Below are positions 26,454 to 36,230 of a DNA stretch of 47,598 nt, piece by piece. The notes under the pieces are model-generated. The model searched no databases. It was not told the origin of the DNA and saw only the letters and a program-made list of their open reading frames with translations. Each line of letters starts with the position of its first letter. The first letter of the stretch is position 1. The DNA comes from Bacteroidota bacterium (GTDB taxonomy: Bacteria; Bacteroidota; Bacteroidia; Flavobacteriales_F; PHOS-HE28), in assembly GCA_018267155.1 (NCBI GenBank), contig JAFDZE010000003.1, positions 1-47,598 of the forward strand, given 5' to 3'. A program made the position numbers and the translations under genes.

Positions 26454-26460
26454 GGTCATG

Positions 26461-26480
26461 GGCGCCCGCATGAGGGCGCC
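26461..26480. repeat. Perfect 7-bp inverted repeat between tsaD and tamB
   Basis: GGCGCCC (26461-26467) and GGGCGCC (26474-26480) flank the 6-base spacer GCATGA. It lies just upstream of the TACCTTTG box of tamB, where a -33 element would be, and 7 bases from the tsaD start. It could be an operator or an mRNA hairpin in a tsaD leader. Confidence 0.4.
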
Positions 26481-26483
26481 GGG

Positions 26484-26491
26484 TACCTTTG
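26484..26491 (+). promoter_or_regulatory. Candidate -7 element of tamB (TACCTTTG)
   Basis: Perfect TAnnTTTG, 16 bases before the TTG at 26508. It supports a start close to 26508, because no in-frame start exists before the TAG at 26505. Confidence 0.55.
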
Positions 26492-26507
26492 CACGTTGGT
26501 CCGATAG

Positions 26508-29500
26508 TTGGCTGGGTACGCGGGCCGAAACTACAGGAAGCTGGCAGGGGAGAAGCCCATACGGAAGCGCTGGAAACGCATCGTGCGATGGTTCATCGTG
26601 GCCATCGGCTCCCTGTTGTTCCTGGTGGTGGTCATCATCGTGCTCCTCCTGTATCCGGTGGTGCAAACGTGGATCGCCGGCATCGTAGGCCGCAAGTTGA
26701 GCGATGACCTGGGCATCACCGTGCGCATTGAGCGCGTCGAATTGCGGCCCTTCGCGCTGAACCGGCTTCATGGCGTGTACATCGCCGATCTGCGTGGCGA
26801 TACACTGATCGTGGTGGACGAGTTGCGCATCCGCGGGCTGAAACTCGATACTGAGGCCCATACAGTGAAGGCCCGGCAGGTGGAGCTGTACGACGCACGA
26901 TTCAAACTCGCGAAGGCCCCCGGCGATGTCCACAGCAACCTGACCAACCTCCTGGAGAAACTGGCCAGCTCGGATACCACCACCGCCCCGACCCCATGGA
27001 CCGTGGACTGCGCCGCGTTCGATATCCAACGGTTCCACTTCAGCTTCAATGATGCGAACGAAGTATGTGAACCGTTCGGCGTGGACTTCGATCATTTAGA
27101 TGTGAACACGGCCGATGTCCGGGGAACGGACCTTCGTGTGGCCGGGGATTCCATCATGGCCTTTCTGGACCGGGTGCGGTTGCACGAACGCAGCGGTCTG
27201 GTGGTGGATGAACTCAGCGGCCATACGTTGGTGAGTCCACGCGGCATCATCATCGATGGCATGCGCCTCTGCACGCCAGGGTCCTGGCTCCACGGCGACC
27301 TGAAGTTCACGACCGACAGCTGGCTCGACTACAACGACTTCATCAACAAGGTGCGCATGCGCCTCGCACTTCAGGAGTCCCGGCTGAACTTCGAGGATAT
27401 CGCCTGGTTCGCGCCGGACCTGGAGGGCATCGACCTGCGGATCGGCGTCAGTGGGAACTACCGTGGAACGGTGAGCGAATTGAAGGGTCGCTCCATGTCC
27501 GTTCACTTCGGCGATGGCACCGTGTTCCGTGGCAATGCCGAAATGTCCGGTCTGCCCGACTTCCAGAACACCTTCATGGTGGTTGACGTGGATCACATGG
27601 AGACCGTACCGGACGACCTGGCCCTCATCCCGGTTCCCCCGTTCACCGAAGGTGGTCATCTGCGGTTGCCCGAGGAGGTGAGGCGCTTGGGCCGCATGTC
27701 CTTCCGAGGGAATTTCACCGGCTTTCCACGCGCATTCACCACAGCGGGAAGCGGAAGCACGGCCGCCGGGCCACTGGTCATGGACCTCTCCTACGAACGG
27801 GATACCGTGAGCAATGTATTTCAATTGCGCGGGCGCTTGGCCACCACGGGCTTCGCCTTGGGGCAGGTTCTCAATGATCCCACAGTGGGCAGCATCGCTT
27901 GCGACGTGAACGTGCGTGGTGCGGGCACTTCGCTCGCGGGTATGACCGCTGAACTCGAAGGTTCGGTACCCGAGTTGAACGTCCAGGGGCTGAATGTCGG
28001 GGGGATCGTGCTGAAGGGTCGCCTGGAGAAGAACCTGTTCAACGGCATCCTGCATGCTGACGACCCCCACCTGAAACTCAGCTTCGATGGTCTTGCGGAC
28101 CTGCGCGGCAAGTGGCCGAAGGTGGACTTCACGGCGAACGTCGAACATTTTGATCCCCGCGCCTTCGGATTGATCGGTGGGAAGGGATACAGCGGCCTGA
28201 GCATGCGCATGGAAGCCCATGGCCTGCTGGCCCCCGATAGCTTGAAGGGCTCCATCGACCTGTGGGATGTAAACTATTGCCAGGACTCGGTGGATCTCGA
28301 CCTTGGCGATATTTCCCTCACGAGCGGACACGAGGATGGCCAACCGGTACTCACACTACGAAGCGACCTGGCCGATGCCGTGGTCAAGGGTCCGATCTTC
28401 CCCACGCGCCTGCCTGATGCGTTCAGCAGCGTGATCTTCAGCGTTTTCCCCGCACTGCACGCCGAAACACACTACGAACAGGAGGAGCAGCGGTTCGGCT
28501 TTGAAGCCACTGTGAAACAGGCCCAGCCCTTGCTGGACCTGGTGGCACCGGGTCTCATCCTGGCCGAAGGTGCCCAAGCCTCCGGTTCGTTCGACAGCCG
28601 TACGTTCAATTTGAACCTCAATGCGGCCCTGCCCCATATCGCCTATGGGGCGCTCAGCGCCGATTCCGTGGAGGTGATCCTGGACAAGGCCATGGACATG
28701 CTCGCATTCCGCTTCCGGGGCGCTCGTGGCATCGGTAACGGGACGTTCATCAGTGGGATCGAACTCACCGGCACGGCCTATCAGGACGAAGTGCGCTTGC
28801 GTGCAGGGTGGCAGTCGAGCGATCATGGCACCTCCGGCGACCTCAACATCGATGCACTGGTCCTTGGCCCGCGCAGCGTTTCCGTGGACCTGCGTCCCAG
28901 CACCTTGTATTTCGGCCGTGGCAACTGGGTGAACGAGCGCACGGCGCACCTCCTGGTGGACAGCACCAGTATCCGCGTGGATTCCTTGGAACTGCGCAAC
29001 GAGGATCAATACGTGCTGCTGGACGGCACCATCAGCGAGGTCCGCACCACACCGCTGCGATTCGACCTGCGCGGCGTACGCTTGGAGAACGCCCGGCCCT
29101 TTTACGAGGGCCCAGAGATCCATGGGACCCTGCGGGGCGACGGTAGTGCCTTCAACCTCTACAAGGCCCCGTACCTGATCAGCGAACTGTGCGTGGACAG
29201 TCTTGCCGTGCAGGACAACCCCATCGGCGACCTGCGTACCGCCGCCACGTGGAACAACGGGGAGAATTCCGTCCACCTCTCCGGTGAGCTCTGGCGCGAC
29301 AGTACCCGTGCCTTGGGTTTCACCGGGAACCTCGCCCCGGGCAAAGCGCAGGAACTCGATCTCGACCTGGACTTCGACCATCTGGACCTCACCGCGCTGA
29401 ATCCATACCTGCCCAGCGCGATCAGTGATGTTCAGGGCCGGGCCACCGGAAGGGTGGAAGCCACCGGAAAATTGGCCGATCCCCAGCTCAATGGCGAATT

Positions 29501-30974
29501 GATGCTCGACAACGCCGGCCTGCGCATCAACTACCTCAACACGCGCTACACCTTCAGCCACCCGGTCACCATCCGCCCCGACCAGTTCGCCATGGACCTC
29601 GTCACCATCCACGACGAGCGTGGCGGCGTGGCCCGTGCCAACGCCTTCACCATCAACCACCATGCGTTCGCCCGTTGGAACTTCGACGTGGGCGCGCGTA
29701 TGGAAAACCTGTTGGTGCTCAACACCACCCTGGCCGACAACCAGCTCTTTTACGGCACCGCCGTGGCCAGCGGCGACCTCAACATCGACGGTTTTGCCGA
29801 GAACCTCGGCATCGAGGTGACCGCCCGCACCGAGCGCGGAACTTCTATCCACCTGCCATTGGGCGCGAGCACCGATGTGGGTGGTATCCCCTTCGTCCGG
29901 TTCGTTGGCGCCGGTGAGAACGCCGATTCACTCCAGGCTCCGGTCGACCTTTCGGGTGTCCACTTGGACATGAACGTGGAAGTGACGCCCGATGCGGGCC
30001 TCGAACTCATCTTCGATCCCACCGTGGGCGACATCATCCGCGGCCACGGTCGGGGCAACATCGGCATGAGCGTCACCCCCAGCGGCGACCTGGACATGCG
30101 GGGCTCCCTGGAGATCCTGGATGGTGACTACCTGTTCACGTTGCGCAACCTGGTGAACAAGCGCTTCAGTGTGGATCCCGGAGGAACGATCAACTGGTAT
30201 GGGGATCCTTTTGATGCGCGCATCGACCTGAACGCCGTGTACAAGCTGCGTACGGCGTTGTACGACATCATGCCGCCAAGCGAGCGCAGCGAGTCCTATC
30301 GCAAGCGCGTCCCGGTGGAAGTGATCATGCACCTGACCGAACGACTGATGCAGCCCGAGATCGGTTTCGGTGTGCGGCTCCCCAGTGTGGATGAAGGGGT
30401 GCGCACCCAGGTGAACACCGTGCTCAGCGACAAGGACCGGCTCAACCGCCAGGTCTTCGCGCTCGTCGTGCTCAACAAGTTCATCGCGGAGGACAACGTC
30501 ACGGGCGGGCTCGGGGTGAGTGCTGGTGCCAGTGGGAGCAGTACCATGGCCGAGTTCGCCAGCAGCCAGTTGAGCAACATCATCGGGCGGATCACCGACG
30601 ATGTGGATCTGGGGGTGAATTACCGGCCGGGCAACAGCATCGCCTCGGACGAGTTCGAGGTGGCGGTGAGCAAGGCCTTTTTCAACAACCGCGTGCAATT
30701 GAGCACGAACGTGGGTGTTGCCGGGTCGAACAACCCGGCTTCCGGCGGTAGCGCCCAGTTCATCGGCGATTTCAACCTGGAATACAGGATCACGAGCGAC
30801 GGGAACCTGCGTGCCAAGGCCTTCAGCCAGAGCAACGACCGCAACCTCAATCAATTGAACCAGGCCCAGACCACCCAGGGTGCCGGCCTTGCCTGGAGCG
30901 GTGAATTCAACACCATCAAGCTCCTGCGCCGTTGGTGGCGCAAACTCGCCGGCAAGGAGGTGGAGGATCACTGA
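26508..30974 (+). CDS. tamB: TamB-like translocation and assembly module protein
   Basis: 1488 residues. TamB-type AsmA-like proteins form long hydrophobic grooves that bridge the inner and outer membranes; they are tied to lipid transport and outer-membrane protein assembly. Features: a basic N-terminus with one membrane helix (about 27-50, IVAIGSLLFLVVVIIVLLLYP), then over 1300 residues of beta-rich repeat sequence, and the conserved C-terminal DUF490 part (about 1130-1440) with GRGNIGMSVTPSGDLDMRGSLEILDGDY and FALVVLNKFIAED, ending in a basic tail. The frame opens right after a TAG, so the first usable start is TTG 26508; a later GTG before the membrane helix is an alternative. Divergent from tsaD, convergent with ribBA. 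No tamA lies nearby. Confidence 0.88.
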   Translation: MAGYAGRNYRKLAGEKPIRKRWKRIVRWFIVAIGSLLFLVVVIIVLLLYPVVQTWIAGIVGRKLSDDLGITVRIERVELRPFALNRLHGVYIADLRGDTLIVVDELRIRGLKLDTEAHTVKARQVELYDARFKLAKAPGDVHSNLTNLLEKLASSDTTTAPTPWTVDCAAFDIQRFHFSFNDANEVCEPFGVDFDHLDVNTADVRGTDLRVAGDSIMAFLDRVRLHERSGLVVDELSGHTLVSPRGIIIDGMRLCTPGSWLHGDLKFTTDSWLDYNDFINKVRMRLALQESRLNFEDIAWFAPDLEGIDLRIGVSGNYRGTVSELKGRSMSVHFGDGTVFRGNAEMSGLPDFQNTFMVVDVDHMETVPDDLALIPVPPFTEGGHLRLPEEVRRLGRMSFRGNFTGFPRAFTTAGSGSTAAGPLVMDLSYERDTVSNVFQLRGRLATTGFALGQVLNDPTVGSIACDVNVRGAGTSLAGMTAELEGSVPELNVQGLNVGGIVLKGRLEKNLFNGILHADDPHLKLSFDGLADLRGKWPKVDFTANVEHFDPRAFGLIGGKGYSGLSMRMEAHGLLAPDSLKGSIDLWDVNYCQDSVDLDLGDISLTSGHEDGQPVLTLRSDLADAVVKGPIFPTRLPDAFSSVIFSVFPALHAETHYEQEEQRFGFEATVKQAQPLLDLVAPGLILAEGAQASGSFDSRTFNLNLNAALPHIAYGALSADSVEVILDKAMDMLAFRFRGARGIGNGTFISGIELTGTAYQDEVRLRAGWQSSDHGTSGDLNIDALVLGPRSVSVDLRPSTLYFGRGNWVNERTAHLLVDSTSIRVDSLELRNEDQYVLLDGTISEVRTTPLRFDLRGVRLENARPFYEGPEIHGTLRGDGSAFNLYKAPYLISELCVDSLAVQDNPIGDLRTAATWNNGENSVHLSGELWRDSTRALGFTGNLAPGKAQELDLDLDFDHLDLTALNPYLPSAISDVQGRATGRVEATGKLADPQLNGELMLDNAGLRINYLNTRYTFSHPVTIRPDQFAMDLVTIHDERGGVARANAFTINHHAFARWNFDVGARMENLLVLNTTLADNQLFYGTAVASGDLNIDGFAENLGIEVTARTERGTSIHLPLGASTDVGGIPFVRFVGAGENADSLQAPVDLSGVHLDMNVEVTPDAGLELIFDPTVGDIIRGHGRGNIGMSVTPSGDLDMRGSLEILDGDYLFTLRNLVNKRFSVDPGGTINWYGDPFDARIDLNAVYKLRTALYDIMPPSERSESYRKRVPVEVIMHLTERLMQPEIGFGVRLPSVDEGVRTQVNTVLSDKDRLNRQVFALVVLNKFIAEDNVTGGLGVSAGASGSSTMAEFASSQLSNIIGRITDDVDLGVNYRPGNSIASDEFEVAVSKAFFNNRVQLSTNVGVAGSNNPASGGSAQFIGDFNLEYRITSDGNLRAKAFSQSNDRNLNQLNQAQTTQGAGLAWSGEFNTIKLLRRWWRKLAGKEVEDH

Positions 30975-30995
30975 CCCCGATCCATTCCCCGGCGT

Positions 30996-32219
30996 TCACT
31001 CCGTGCCGATGCTCAACGAGTGCCCCAACTTGAGCTTCTTGGTGAGCAGGTAATGCTTGTTGTGGGCGTTGGGTATCACCTCCAGTGGTACAGTCTCCGT
31101 GATCTCCAGCCCGTACCCCACAAGGCCCGTGCGTTTGCGCGGGTTGTTGGTCATCAGCTTCATGCGCCGAACACCAAGATCGAAAAGGATCTGCGCCCCG
31201 ATCCCATAGTCGCGCGCATCGCTATCGAAACCCAGCATGCGGTTGGCCTCCACGGTGTCCACGCCTTCCTGCTGGAGCTTGTACGCCTTCAGCTTGTTGA
31301 TGAGGCCGATGCCACGCCCTTCCTGATGCATGTACAGCACCACGCCCTTGCCCGCACGCTCCACCAGTTCCATGGCGGCATGCAACTGTGGACCGCAGTC
31401 GCATCGCTGGCTGCCGAAAATGTCGCCGGTGACGCAACTGCTGTGTACGCGGACGAGCACGGGCTCGCCGGGCGACCATTCGCCTTTCACCAAGGCCAAG
31501 TGCTCCTCACCGTTGTCGCGCTGCTTGTACGCGATGAGTTTGAAGTCGCCATGATCAGTGGGCAGGTCCACATCAACCACCCGCTCAACCAGGCGCTCGT
31601 TGCGCATCCGGTACGCTACAAGTGCTTCAATGGTGATCAGTTTCAGGTTGAAGCGCCGGGCGATGGCGCGCAGTTCGGGCAGGCGGGCCATGCTGCCGTC
31701 CTCGTTCAGGATCTCCACGATCATGCCGGCGGGTTCAAGGCCGGCCAGCCGGGCCAGATCCACGGCGGCTTCGGTATGGCCCGTGCGTCGCAGCACGCCG
31801 CCATCCCGTGCCTTCAACGGGAAGATGTGGCCCGGACGCGCCAGATCAGCGGGCACCGTGGCCGGGTCGATCAAGGCCCGCATGGTCTGCGCCCGGTCGT
31901 ACGCACTGATGCCCGTGGTGGTACCGTGTCCTCTGACATCCACGCTCACCGTGAACGGTGTTTCGTGCAACGCGGTGTTGTCGCGCACCATGAGGTCCAG
32001 TCCAAGTTCGGCACACCGCTGTTCGGTTAGGGGCGCGCAGATGAGCCCGCGGCCATGGGTGGCCATGAAGTTGACCACTTCGGGCGTGGCGTTGCGCGCG
32101 GCCGTAAGGAAGTCACCCTCGTTCTCCCGGTCCTCATCGTCCACCACGATCACCACTTTGCCCTGCCGGATGTCCTCGATCGCGCTCTCGATATCATCGA
32201 ACTCCCCTTCGTGTGCCAT
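30996..32219 (-). CDS. ribBA: Bifunctional DHBP synthase / GTP cyclohydrolase II (riboflavin biosynthesis)
   Basis: 407 residues, both first-step activities of riboflavin synthesis in one chain. RibB half (about 1-205): [13 protein letters not shown] with the acidic metal-binding loop, [22 protein letters not shown] and the substrate segment RPGHIFPL with [13 protein letters not shown]. RibA half (about 206-400): [21 protein letters not shown] supplies the three zinc cysteines, [12 protein letters not shown] binds GTP, and [14 protein letters not shown] with LMTNNPRK complete the site. All key residues are present. A TAGCTTCG box ends only 4 bases before the ATG, suggesting a nearly leaderless transcript; this box reaches into the stop codon of the glycosyltransferase gene upstream. 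No FMN-riboswitch-like leader fits in the 9-base gap. Confidence 0.96.
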   Translation of the reverse strand: MAHEGEFDDIESAIEDIRQGKVVIVVDDEDRENEGDFLTAARNATPEVVNFMATHGRGLICAPLTEQRCAELGLDLMVRDNTALHETPFTVSVDVRGHGTTTGISAYDRAQTMRALIDPATVPADLARPGHIFPLKARDGGVLRRTGHTEAAVDLARLAGLEPAGMIVEILNEDGSMARLPELRAIARRFNLKLITIEALVAYRMRNERLVERVVDVDLPTDHGDFKLIAYKQRDNGEEHLALVKGEWSPGEPVLVRVHSSCVTGDIFGSQRCDCGPQLHAAMELVERAGKGVVLYMHQEGRGIGLINKLKAYKLQQEGVDTVEANRMLGFDSDARDYGIGAQILFDLGVRRMKLMTNNPRKRTGLVGYGLEITETVPLEVIPNAHNKHYLLTKKLKLGHSLSIGTE

Positions 32220-32223
32220 GCCG

Positions 32224-32231
32224 CGAAGCTA
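32224..32231 (-). promoter_or_regulatory. Candidate -7 element of ribBA (TAGCTTCG), overlapping upstream stop codon
   Basis: Read on the minus strand, TAG of the glycosyltransferase stop (32231-32229) is also the TA of the box. The distance to the ribBA ATG (32219) is 4 bases, so transcription would start at or next to the start codon. Confidence 0.4.
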
Positions 32232-33419
32232 CGGCGCCGCAGGTGGGTGTGCCGCGCCGATCAGCCTGTCCAGCGCTTCGGCGTTCCGCTCCCAGTCAAA
32301 GTTCTCCCGAACGAACCTGAACCCGTTCTCAGCGATCCGCGCGCGCTCCGGTTCGTCGCCCAACAGGCGCACGATATGAGCGGCGTATTCTTCCGGCGTT
32401 CCCCCGATCAGGATGCTCTCTCCGGGTACGGCGCCCACGGCGTTGTTGGCAAGCGCACTGGTGACGCAGGGCATGCGCATGGCCATGGCCTCCAGCAGTT
32501 TGTTCTGCAGCCCGGTACCGATCTGCATGGGCGCGGCAAAAACCGTGGCGGCCGCGTAGGCGTCCCGGATGTCGGGCACCCGTCCGCTCACGGTGATCAG
32601 CGGATCGTCCTTGGCCAGCTCGCGTACCCGGGGCGTGGGGTCCACACCGCTGATGAGCAGGCTGGTGTCGGGCCGCTCGCGACGCACCAGCGGCAGCACG
32701 CGATGCACCAGGTAAAGCACGCTGTCGATATTGGGCGGATAGTTCATGTTGCCCGTGAAGAGCAGGTCGTGCGTCCTCGTTGCCGCCCGCGGGCTGAAGA
32801 ACCCCGTATCCACCCCGTTCGGGATCACTTTGACCTGGTCGCGCATCGGATGGTACAACAACTCGCGGTCCTGCGCGCTGATGATCGCATGACCGTCGAA
32901 CAGGTCGAGCATGAGGTTCTCGTACGTGATCAGCCTGCGGGTCTCGATCCTCATCAACGGCCGAAGCCAGAAGCCGGCATTCTCGATGCGACGCTCCAAG
33001 CCCTTGCTCAGCGTGTCCATGTAATCGAGTGTTTTCGGCAGGTCGTACCTGTGGCGGACATACTCGGTGGTGCGTACCAATTGACACAGTACATGGTCGG
33101 GGGCGAACGATGCGATCACCCGGTCGATCGCACGCTGCGCTGTGCTGTGATGGAAGTAGGCCACCTGGAACGGCAGGCGGGTGAATACGGTGGTGGCCAG
33201 GCTGGCCAGGATGCGCCAGCGTGGCAGGTACACGACCTCTATCCGTTCGCAGTGTTCCCGCAGGTGCGCGATGTGGGCCGGATCGATCCGCTGGTCGGTT
33301 AGGCAGAACAGGCAGATCCGATGGTGGCGTGCCAGGCGGGTGACCAGGTGGTAGGCGCGCAGCTTGTCGCCCTTCTCCAGCGGATAGGGCACACGGGAGA
33401 GGACCACCAGCAGCTTCAT
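32229..33419 (-). CDS. Glycosyltransferase family 4-like protein
   Basis: 396 residues, retaining GT-B fold. The start at 33419 overlaps the previous glycosyltransferase stop as ATGA and begins with the Rossmann strand MKLLVVLSRVPYPLEKGDKLRAYHL. Family signs in the second half: VIPNGVDTGFFSP, the strand LLFTGNMNYPPNIDS, GRVPDIRDAYAAATVFAAPMQIGTGLQNKLLEAMAMRMPCVTS with the sugar-nucleotide-binding Glu, and a C-terminal ENFDWERNAEALDRL helix. The N-terminal half resembles the sugar transferases of exopolysaccharide clusters (TIGR03087-like). It probably builds a surface polysaccharide together with the preceding gene. Acceptor and sugar are unknown. Confidence 0.88.
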   Translation of the reverse strand: MKLLVVLSRVPYPLEKGDKLRAYHLVTRLARHHRICLFCLTDQRIDPAHIAHLREHCERIEVVYLPRWRILASLATTVFTRLPFQVAYFHHSTAQRAIDRVIASFAPDHVLCQLVRTTEYVRHRYDLPKTLDYMDTLSKGLERRIENAGFWLRPLMRIETRRLITYENLMLDLFDGHAIISAQDRELLYHPMRDQVKVIPNGVDTGFFSPRAATRTHDLLFTGNMNYPPNIDSVLYLVHRVLPLVRRERPDTSLLISGVDPTPRVRELAKDDPLITVSGRVPDIRDAYAAATVFAAPMQIGTGLQNKLLEAMAMRMPCVTSALANNAVGAVPGESILIGGTPEEYAAHIVRLLGDEPERARIAENGFRFVRENFDWERNAEALDRLIGAAHPPAAP

Positions 33420-34615
33420 GCCTCGGGCAGGGAGCCGAAGAAGGCGACAAGATCCTTCACGATCCCGTCGTTCGTGTATTGTTTCAAAACGAGTTGCCGG
33501 GCATTCAGGCCGATCGTGCGCGCACGTGCCGGGTCCTCGATCAACGAACCGATGATCCCGGCCATGGCCGTTGCGCTGTTGGCCAGAAGGAGGTCGTGCC
33601 CATCGGTGTATCCGATCCCCTCGGCGCCGATCGCGGTGCTGATCACGCACTTGCCCATGGCCATGCCTTCGATGATCTTCACGCGCATGCCCCCGCCGCT
33701 GAACAAGGGCACCACCATCACATGGCGCTTGCCCATGTACGTGTTCGCGTCGGGTACGCGTCCGTTCACATGGAGCCCCGGCATGTCCCGTTCCAGCAGG
33801 TCCTTGGGCATCTTGTTGCCGGCCAGGTGCAGCTTCGCCTTCGGGTGCGCCTTGAGGACCCTTGGCCACACATTGTCCAACAACCAACGCACGCCCTCCA
33901 CATTGGGCAGCCAATCCATGCTTCCCAGGTGGAAGAACACCGGAGCACCCGCCGGGTCGGTGACGGGGTACTCGTTGGGATCCACGCCGAAAGGGATCAC
34001 GACGATCGGCGTGCGTGCGCCATGGGAAGAAAAGTGCTCCGCGTCAGCGGGGGTGATGGCCGCCACTCCGTCCACGCGGTCGAGCACCGCCGTTTCATAC
34101 TCCTTCAGCTGGCGCGCCAGGAAGCGCCGGTAGGGCTTCTTCAGCGGGTTCCGTTCGTTGTTGGCCAGGCGCTCCTGGATGACATGCTCCAGGTTGTGTG
34201 AGCGCAGCACGATCCGGGCCTTGCTGTAGCGCCGAATGGTGGGCAGGTAGGGGGTGGTGAACAGGCTTTCGAGCAGCACCACGTCGAACGTTTCTTCGCT
34301 CAGGAGACGGATGAGCCGGATGTCCATGTCCGGCGAGAAGAACCGGCTGATGTTGTAGTTGTCGGCCGTCACCAGGTCGGTGAAGGCGTCCACGATATTG
34401 ATGCTGGTGTCCGTAAAAATACCCTCAATGCCCGTGGCTTCGCGGTAGTCCTTGGGAATGGCCGCGGTATCCAGCGGGTGTTTCGGCGTGCAGATGGTCA
34501 GCACTTTCACGCTGTGCCCCGTGTTCAGCAGGCCCATGGTGATGCCATGCATGGCCTTGGTGCCACCATCGACCGACGGGAAAGGTGGCTTATGGCACAG
34601 CTGGAGTACGCGCAC
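33416..34615 (-). CDS. Glycosyltransferase family 4-like protein
   Basis: 399 residues. Start chosen as GTG 34615, since VRVLQLCHKPPFPSVDGGTKAM is the standard N-terminal strand and glycine loop; the frame upstream lies within the LptF/LptG gene and has no family character. Further motifs: VLRSHNLEHVIQERLA, VIPFGVDPNEYP, FFHLGSMDWLPNVEGVRWLL, MVVPLFSGGGMRVKIIEGMAMGKCVIST and AEGIGYTDG. The gene start overlaps the end of the LptF/LptG-like gene by 26 bases and its stop overlaps the next glycosyltransferase by ATGA, so the three form one transcript. The two glycosyltransferases differ in detail and so probably add different residues in one surface glycan. Confidence 0.88.
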   Translation of the reverse strand: MRVLQLCHKPPFPSVDGGTKAMHGITMGLLNTGHSVKVLTICTPKHPLDTAAIPKDYREATGIEGIFTDTSINIVDAFTDLVTADNYNISRFFSPDMDIRLIRLLSEETFDVVLLESLFTTPYLPTIRRYSKARIVLRSHNLEHVIQERLANNERNPLKKPYRRFLARQLKEYETAVLDRVDGVAAITPADAEHFSSHGARTPIVVIPFGVDPNEYPVTDPAGAPVFFHLGSMDWLPNVEGVRWLLDNVWPRVLKAHPKAKLHLAGNKMPKDLLERDMPGLHVNGRVPDANTYMGKRHVMVVPLFSGGGMRVKIIEGMAMGKCVISTAIGAEGIGYTDGHDLLLANSATAMAGIIGSLIEDPARARTIGLNARQLVLKQYTNDGIVKDLVAFFGSLPEA

Positions 34616-36047
34616 GGTTGTGGATCCTGGCGCGCAATTTATCCCAGCCCCGCGACCATGCGTCGGCATCGAGCAGCGGACTGTCCGTGGCGGCCTGCCA
34701 GGTGAGGTACGCCCCGATCGGCAGCAGTACGAACGTGCTGATCCACATGCCCGGCCAGGCCGCCAGTTCACCGGTTTTCACCAGTTGCTCGGTGGAGTAC
34801 GAGATGATGTGGAAGATGAGGAAGAAGACGATGGCCCACACCGCCGGAAGGCCCATGCCGCCTTTGCGCACGATGGCGCCCAACGGTGCCCCGATGAAGA
34901 AGAAGACGATGCAGGCGAAGGAGAGCATGAGCTTGCGATGCCATTCGATATCATACCGTACGATGCGGGCGCGCTTCGCCTCGCGATCCTCCATCATCCG
35001 GTCAAGGAAGCTGATGTTGTCCCGTACCGCGTTGCTCGCCGCCTCGTACAGCAGGCTCCTGCGTGCCGGATCGCCCACGGCCAGTCGTGCCACCTGCGCG
35101 CTGTCAACCACATGGCTACGCGTCAACTGCCGCGCGATGCTGTCCGGCCGTGTGGGTCGCAAGCTGGCCAGGAGATGACCCTCCTCCTGCAGTTCACGTT
35201 GACGAGCTTTCAGCGAAAGGCTGTCCTCCACGTAGCCGAGCTGGCCCAGGGTGAGCATGCGGTAATTGTCCTTGAAAAGATCCTCGTCGGTGCGTTTGAG
35301 CGCCAATCCGCTCAGGTCAAGGCGGAGCTCATCGCGCGCGAAGCGGCCACGCAGCAAGGGACGATCGCCCCTCTGGCCTCCGATCGCCGCCTGCTCGTCG
35401 TATACGTGCCCATTCTCCAGTTCCAGTATCAGGTAGTTGCCGTCGGTGCTGCGTTTCATGCGGCCGCGCTCGGCGCGAACCACCGTGCGGTCGCTCTGGA
35501 AGGCGCTGCGATGGTCGTAGATCAGCACGTCGCGCAGTTCGCCGCTCTCCTCGTCCTTGCCCGAGATCCGGATCGTGAAGCCGTCGATCCCATTGAAGAA
35601 GACGCCGGGGCGCAGGTTGAGGGCCGGTTTCTTGTGGGTGACGTCCCATAGCAGGCTGCGGAACTTCAACTCGGCCAATGGCAGCGCGTTGTTGCTGAAC
35701 CAGAAGGAGAGGGCCGCGATCAGCAGGGCGGTCATCGTGAGGGGCAGCATGATCCGGAAGAGCCCGAGGCCCGCGCTGCGCATGGGCACCAGTTCGCTGC
35801 GCTCGCCCAGGCCACCCATGGTCATGATGGACGAGAGCAGCACGGCCAACGGGATGGCCAGCGGTACGGCGCTTGCCGCCGCGTAGAACAGCAATTGGGC
35901 CACCGTGATCCAGGGAAGTCCTTTGCCCATCAGGTCGTCCACGTACTTCCACAGGAACTGCATGTTCAGGATGAACAGGACGATGATGAACGTGATGAGG
36001 AGCGGACCCAGGTAAGCCCGAACCATCATCAGGTGCAATTTCTTCAT
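34590..36047 (-). CDS. LptF/LptG family permease (LPS export)
   Basis: 485 residues. LptF/LptG permeases extract lipopolysaccharide from the inner membrane with LptB. The N-terminus (MKKLHLMMVRAYLGPLLITFIIVLFILNMQFLWKYVDDLMGKGL) is characteristic of the family, followed by helices 2-3 (about 48-75 and 98-122), a periplasmic jelly-roll-like domain (about 125-375) and three C-terminal helices (about 380-400, 408-430, 440-460). The conserved short loop MGGLGERSELVPMRSAGLG, which contacts the ATPase, is present. Only one such permease is encoded here; the second subunit and LptB must lie elsewhere. First gene of a transcript with the two glycosyltransferases. TAGTTTCG lies 28 bases upstream. Confidence 0.93.
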   Translation of the reverse strand: MKKLHLMMVRAYLGPLLITFIIVLFILNMQFLWKYVDDLMGKGLPWITVAQLLFYAAASAVPLAIPLAVLLSSIMTMGGLGERSELVPMRSAGLGLFRIMLPLTMTALLIAALSFWFSNNALPLAELKFRSLLWDVTHKKPALNLRPGVFFNGIDGFTIRISGKDEESGELRDVLIYDHRSAFQSDRTVVRAERGRMKRSTDGNYLILELENGHVYDEQAAIGGQRGDRPLLRGRFARDELRLDLSGLALKRTDEDLFKDNYRMLTLGQLGYVEDSLSLKARQRELQEEGHLLASLRPTRPDSIARQLTRSHVVDSAQVARLAVGDPARRSLLYEAASNAVRDNISFLDRMMEDREAKRARIVRYDIEWHRKLMLSFACIVFFFIGAPLGAIVRKGGMGLPAVWAIVFFLIFHIISYSTEQLVKTGELAAWPGMWISTFVLLPIGAYLTWQAATDSPLLDADAWSRGWDKLRARIHNRARTPAVP

Positions 36048-36075
36048 GGTGATCCCGGGAACGGCTGCGCGGCCG

Positions 36076-36083
36076 CGAAACTA
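36076..36083 (-). promoter_or_regulatory. Candidate -7 element of the LptF/LptG-glycosyltransferase unit (TAGTTTCG)
   Basis: Minus-strand match to TAnnTTYG, 28 bases before the ATG at 36047. The 183-base gap 36048-36230 otherwise holds only a small hairpin. Confidence 0.45.
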
Positions 36084-36139
36084 CCGCGCCTCAAAGACCG
36101 GACCTTTTGTGCGGCATGTGCAGCGATCTCCTTGAACGA

Positions 36140-36161
36140 CACACCTCGCAAGGAGGGTGTG
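36140..36161 (-). terminator. Possible terminator hairpin after the START-like gene
   Basis: CACAC-CTC pairs with GAG-(G)-GTGTG around a 5-base loop, one bulged G. It lies 70 bases after the START-like stop on the minus strand. No T run, so the assignment is weak. Confidence 0.3.
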
Positions 36162-36230
36162 CCGGACTTCTGATGATCATGAAGGCACAATGCGCACTCG
36201 TACCCTGCTCGGCCCGGCGATCGTACGACC

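Noticed and set aside
28356-29852. Open frame of 498 codons antisense inside tamB
   Set aside because: It falls within the conserved tamB frame and has mirror-type composition only.
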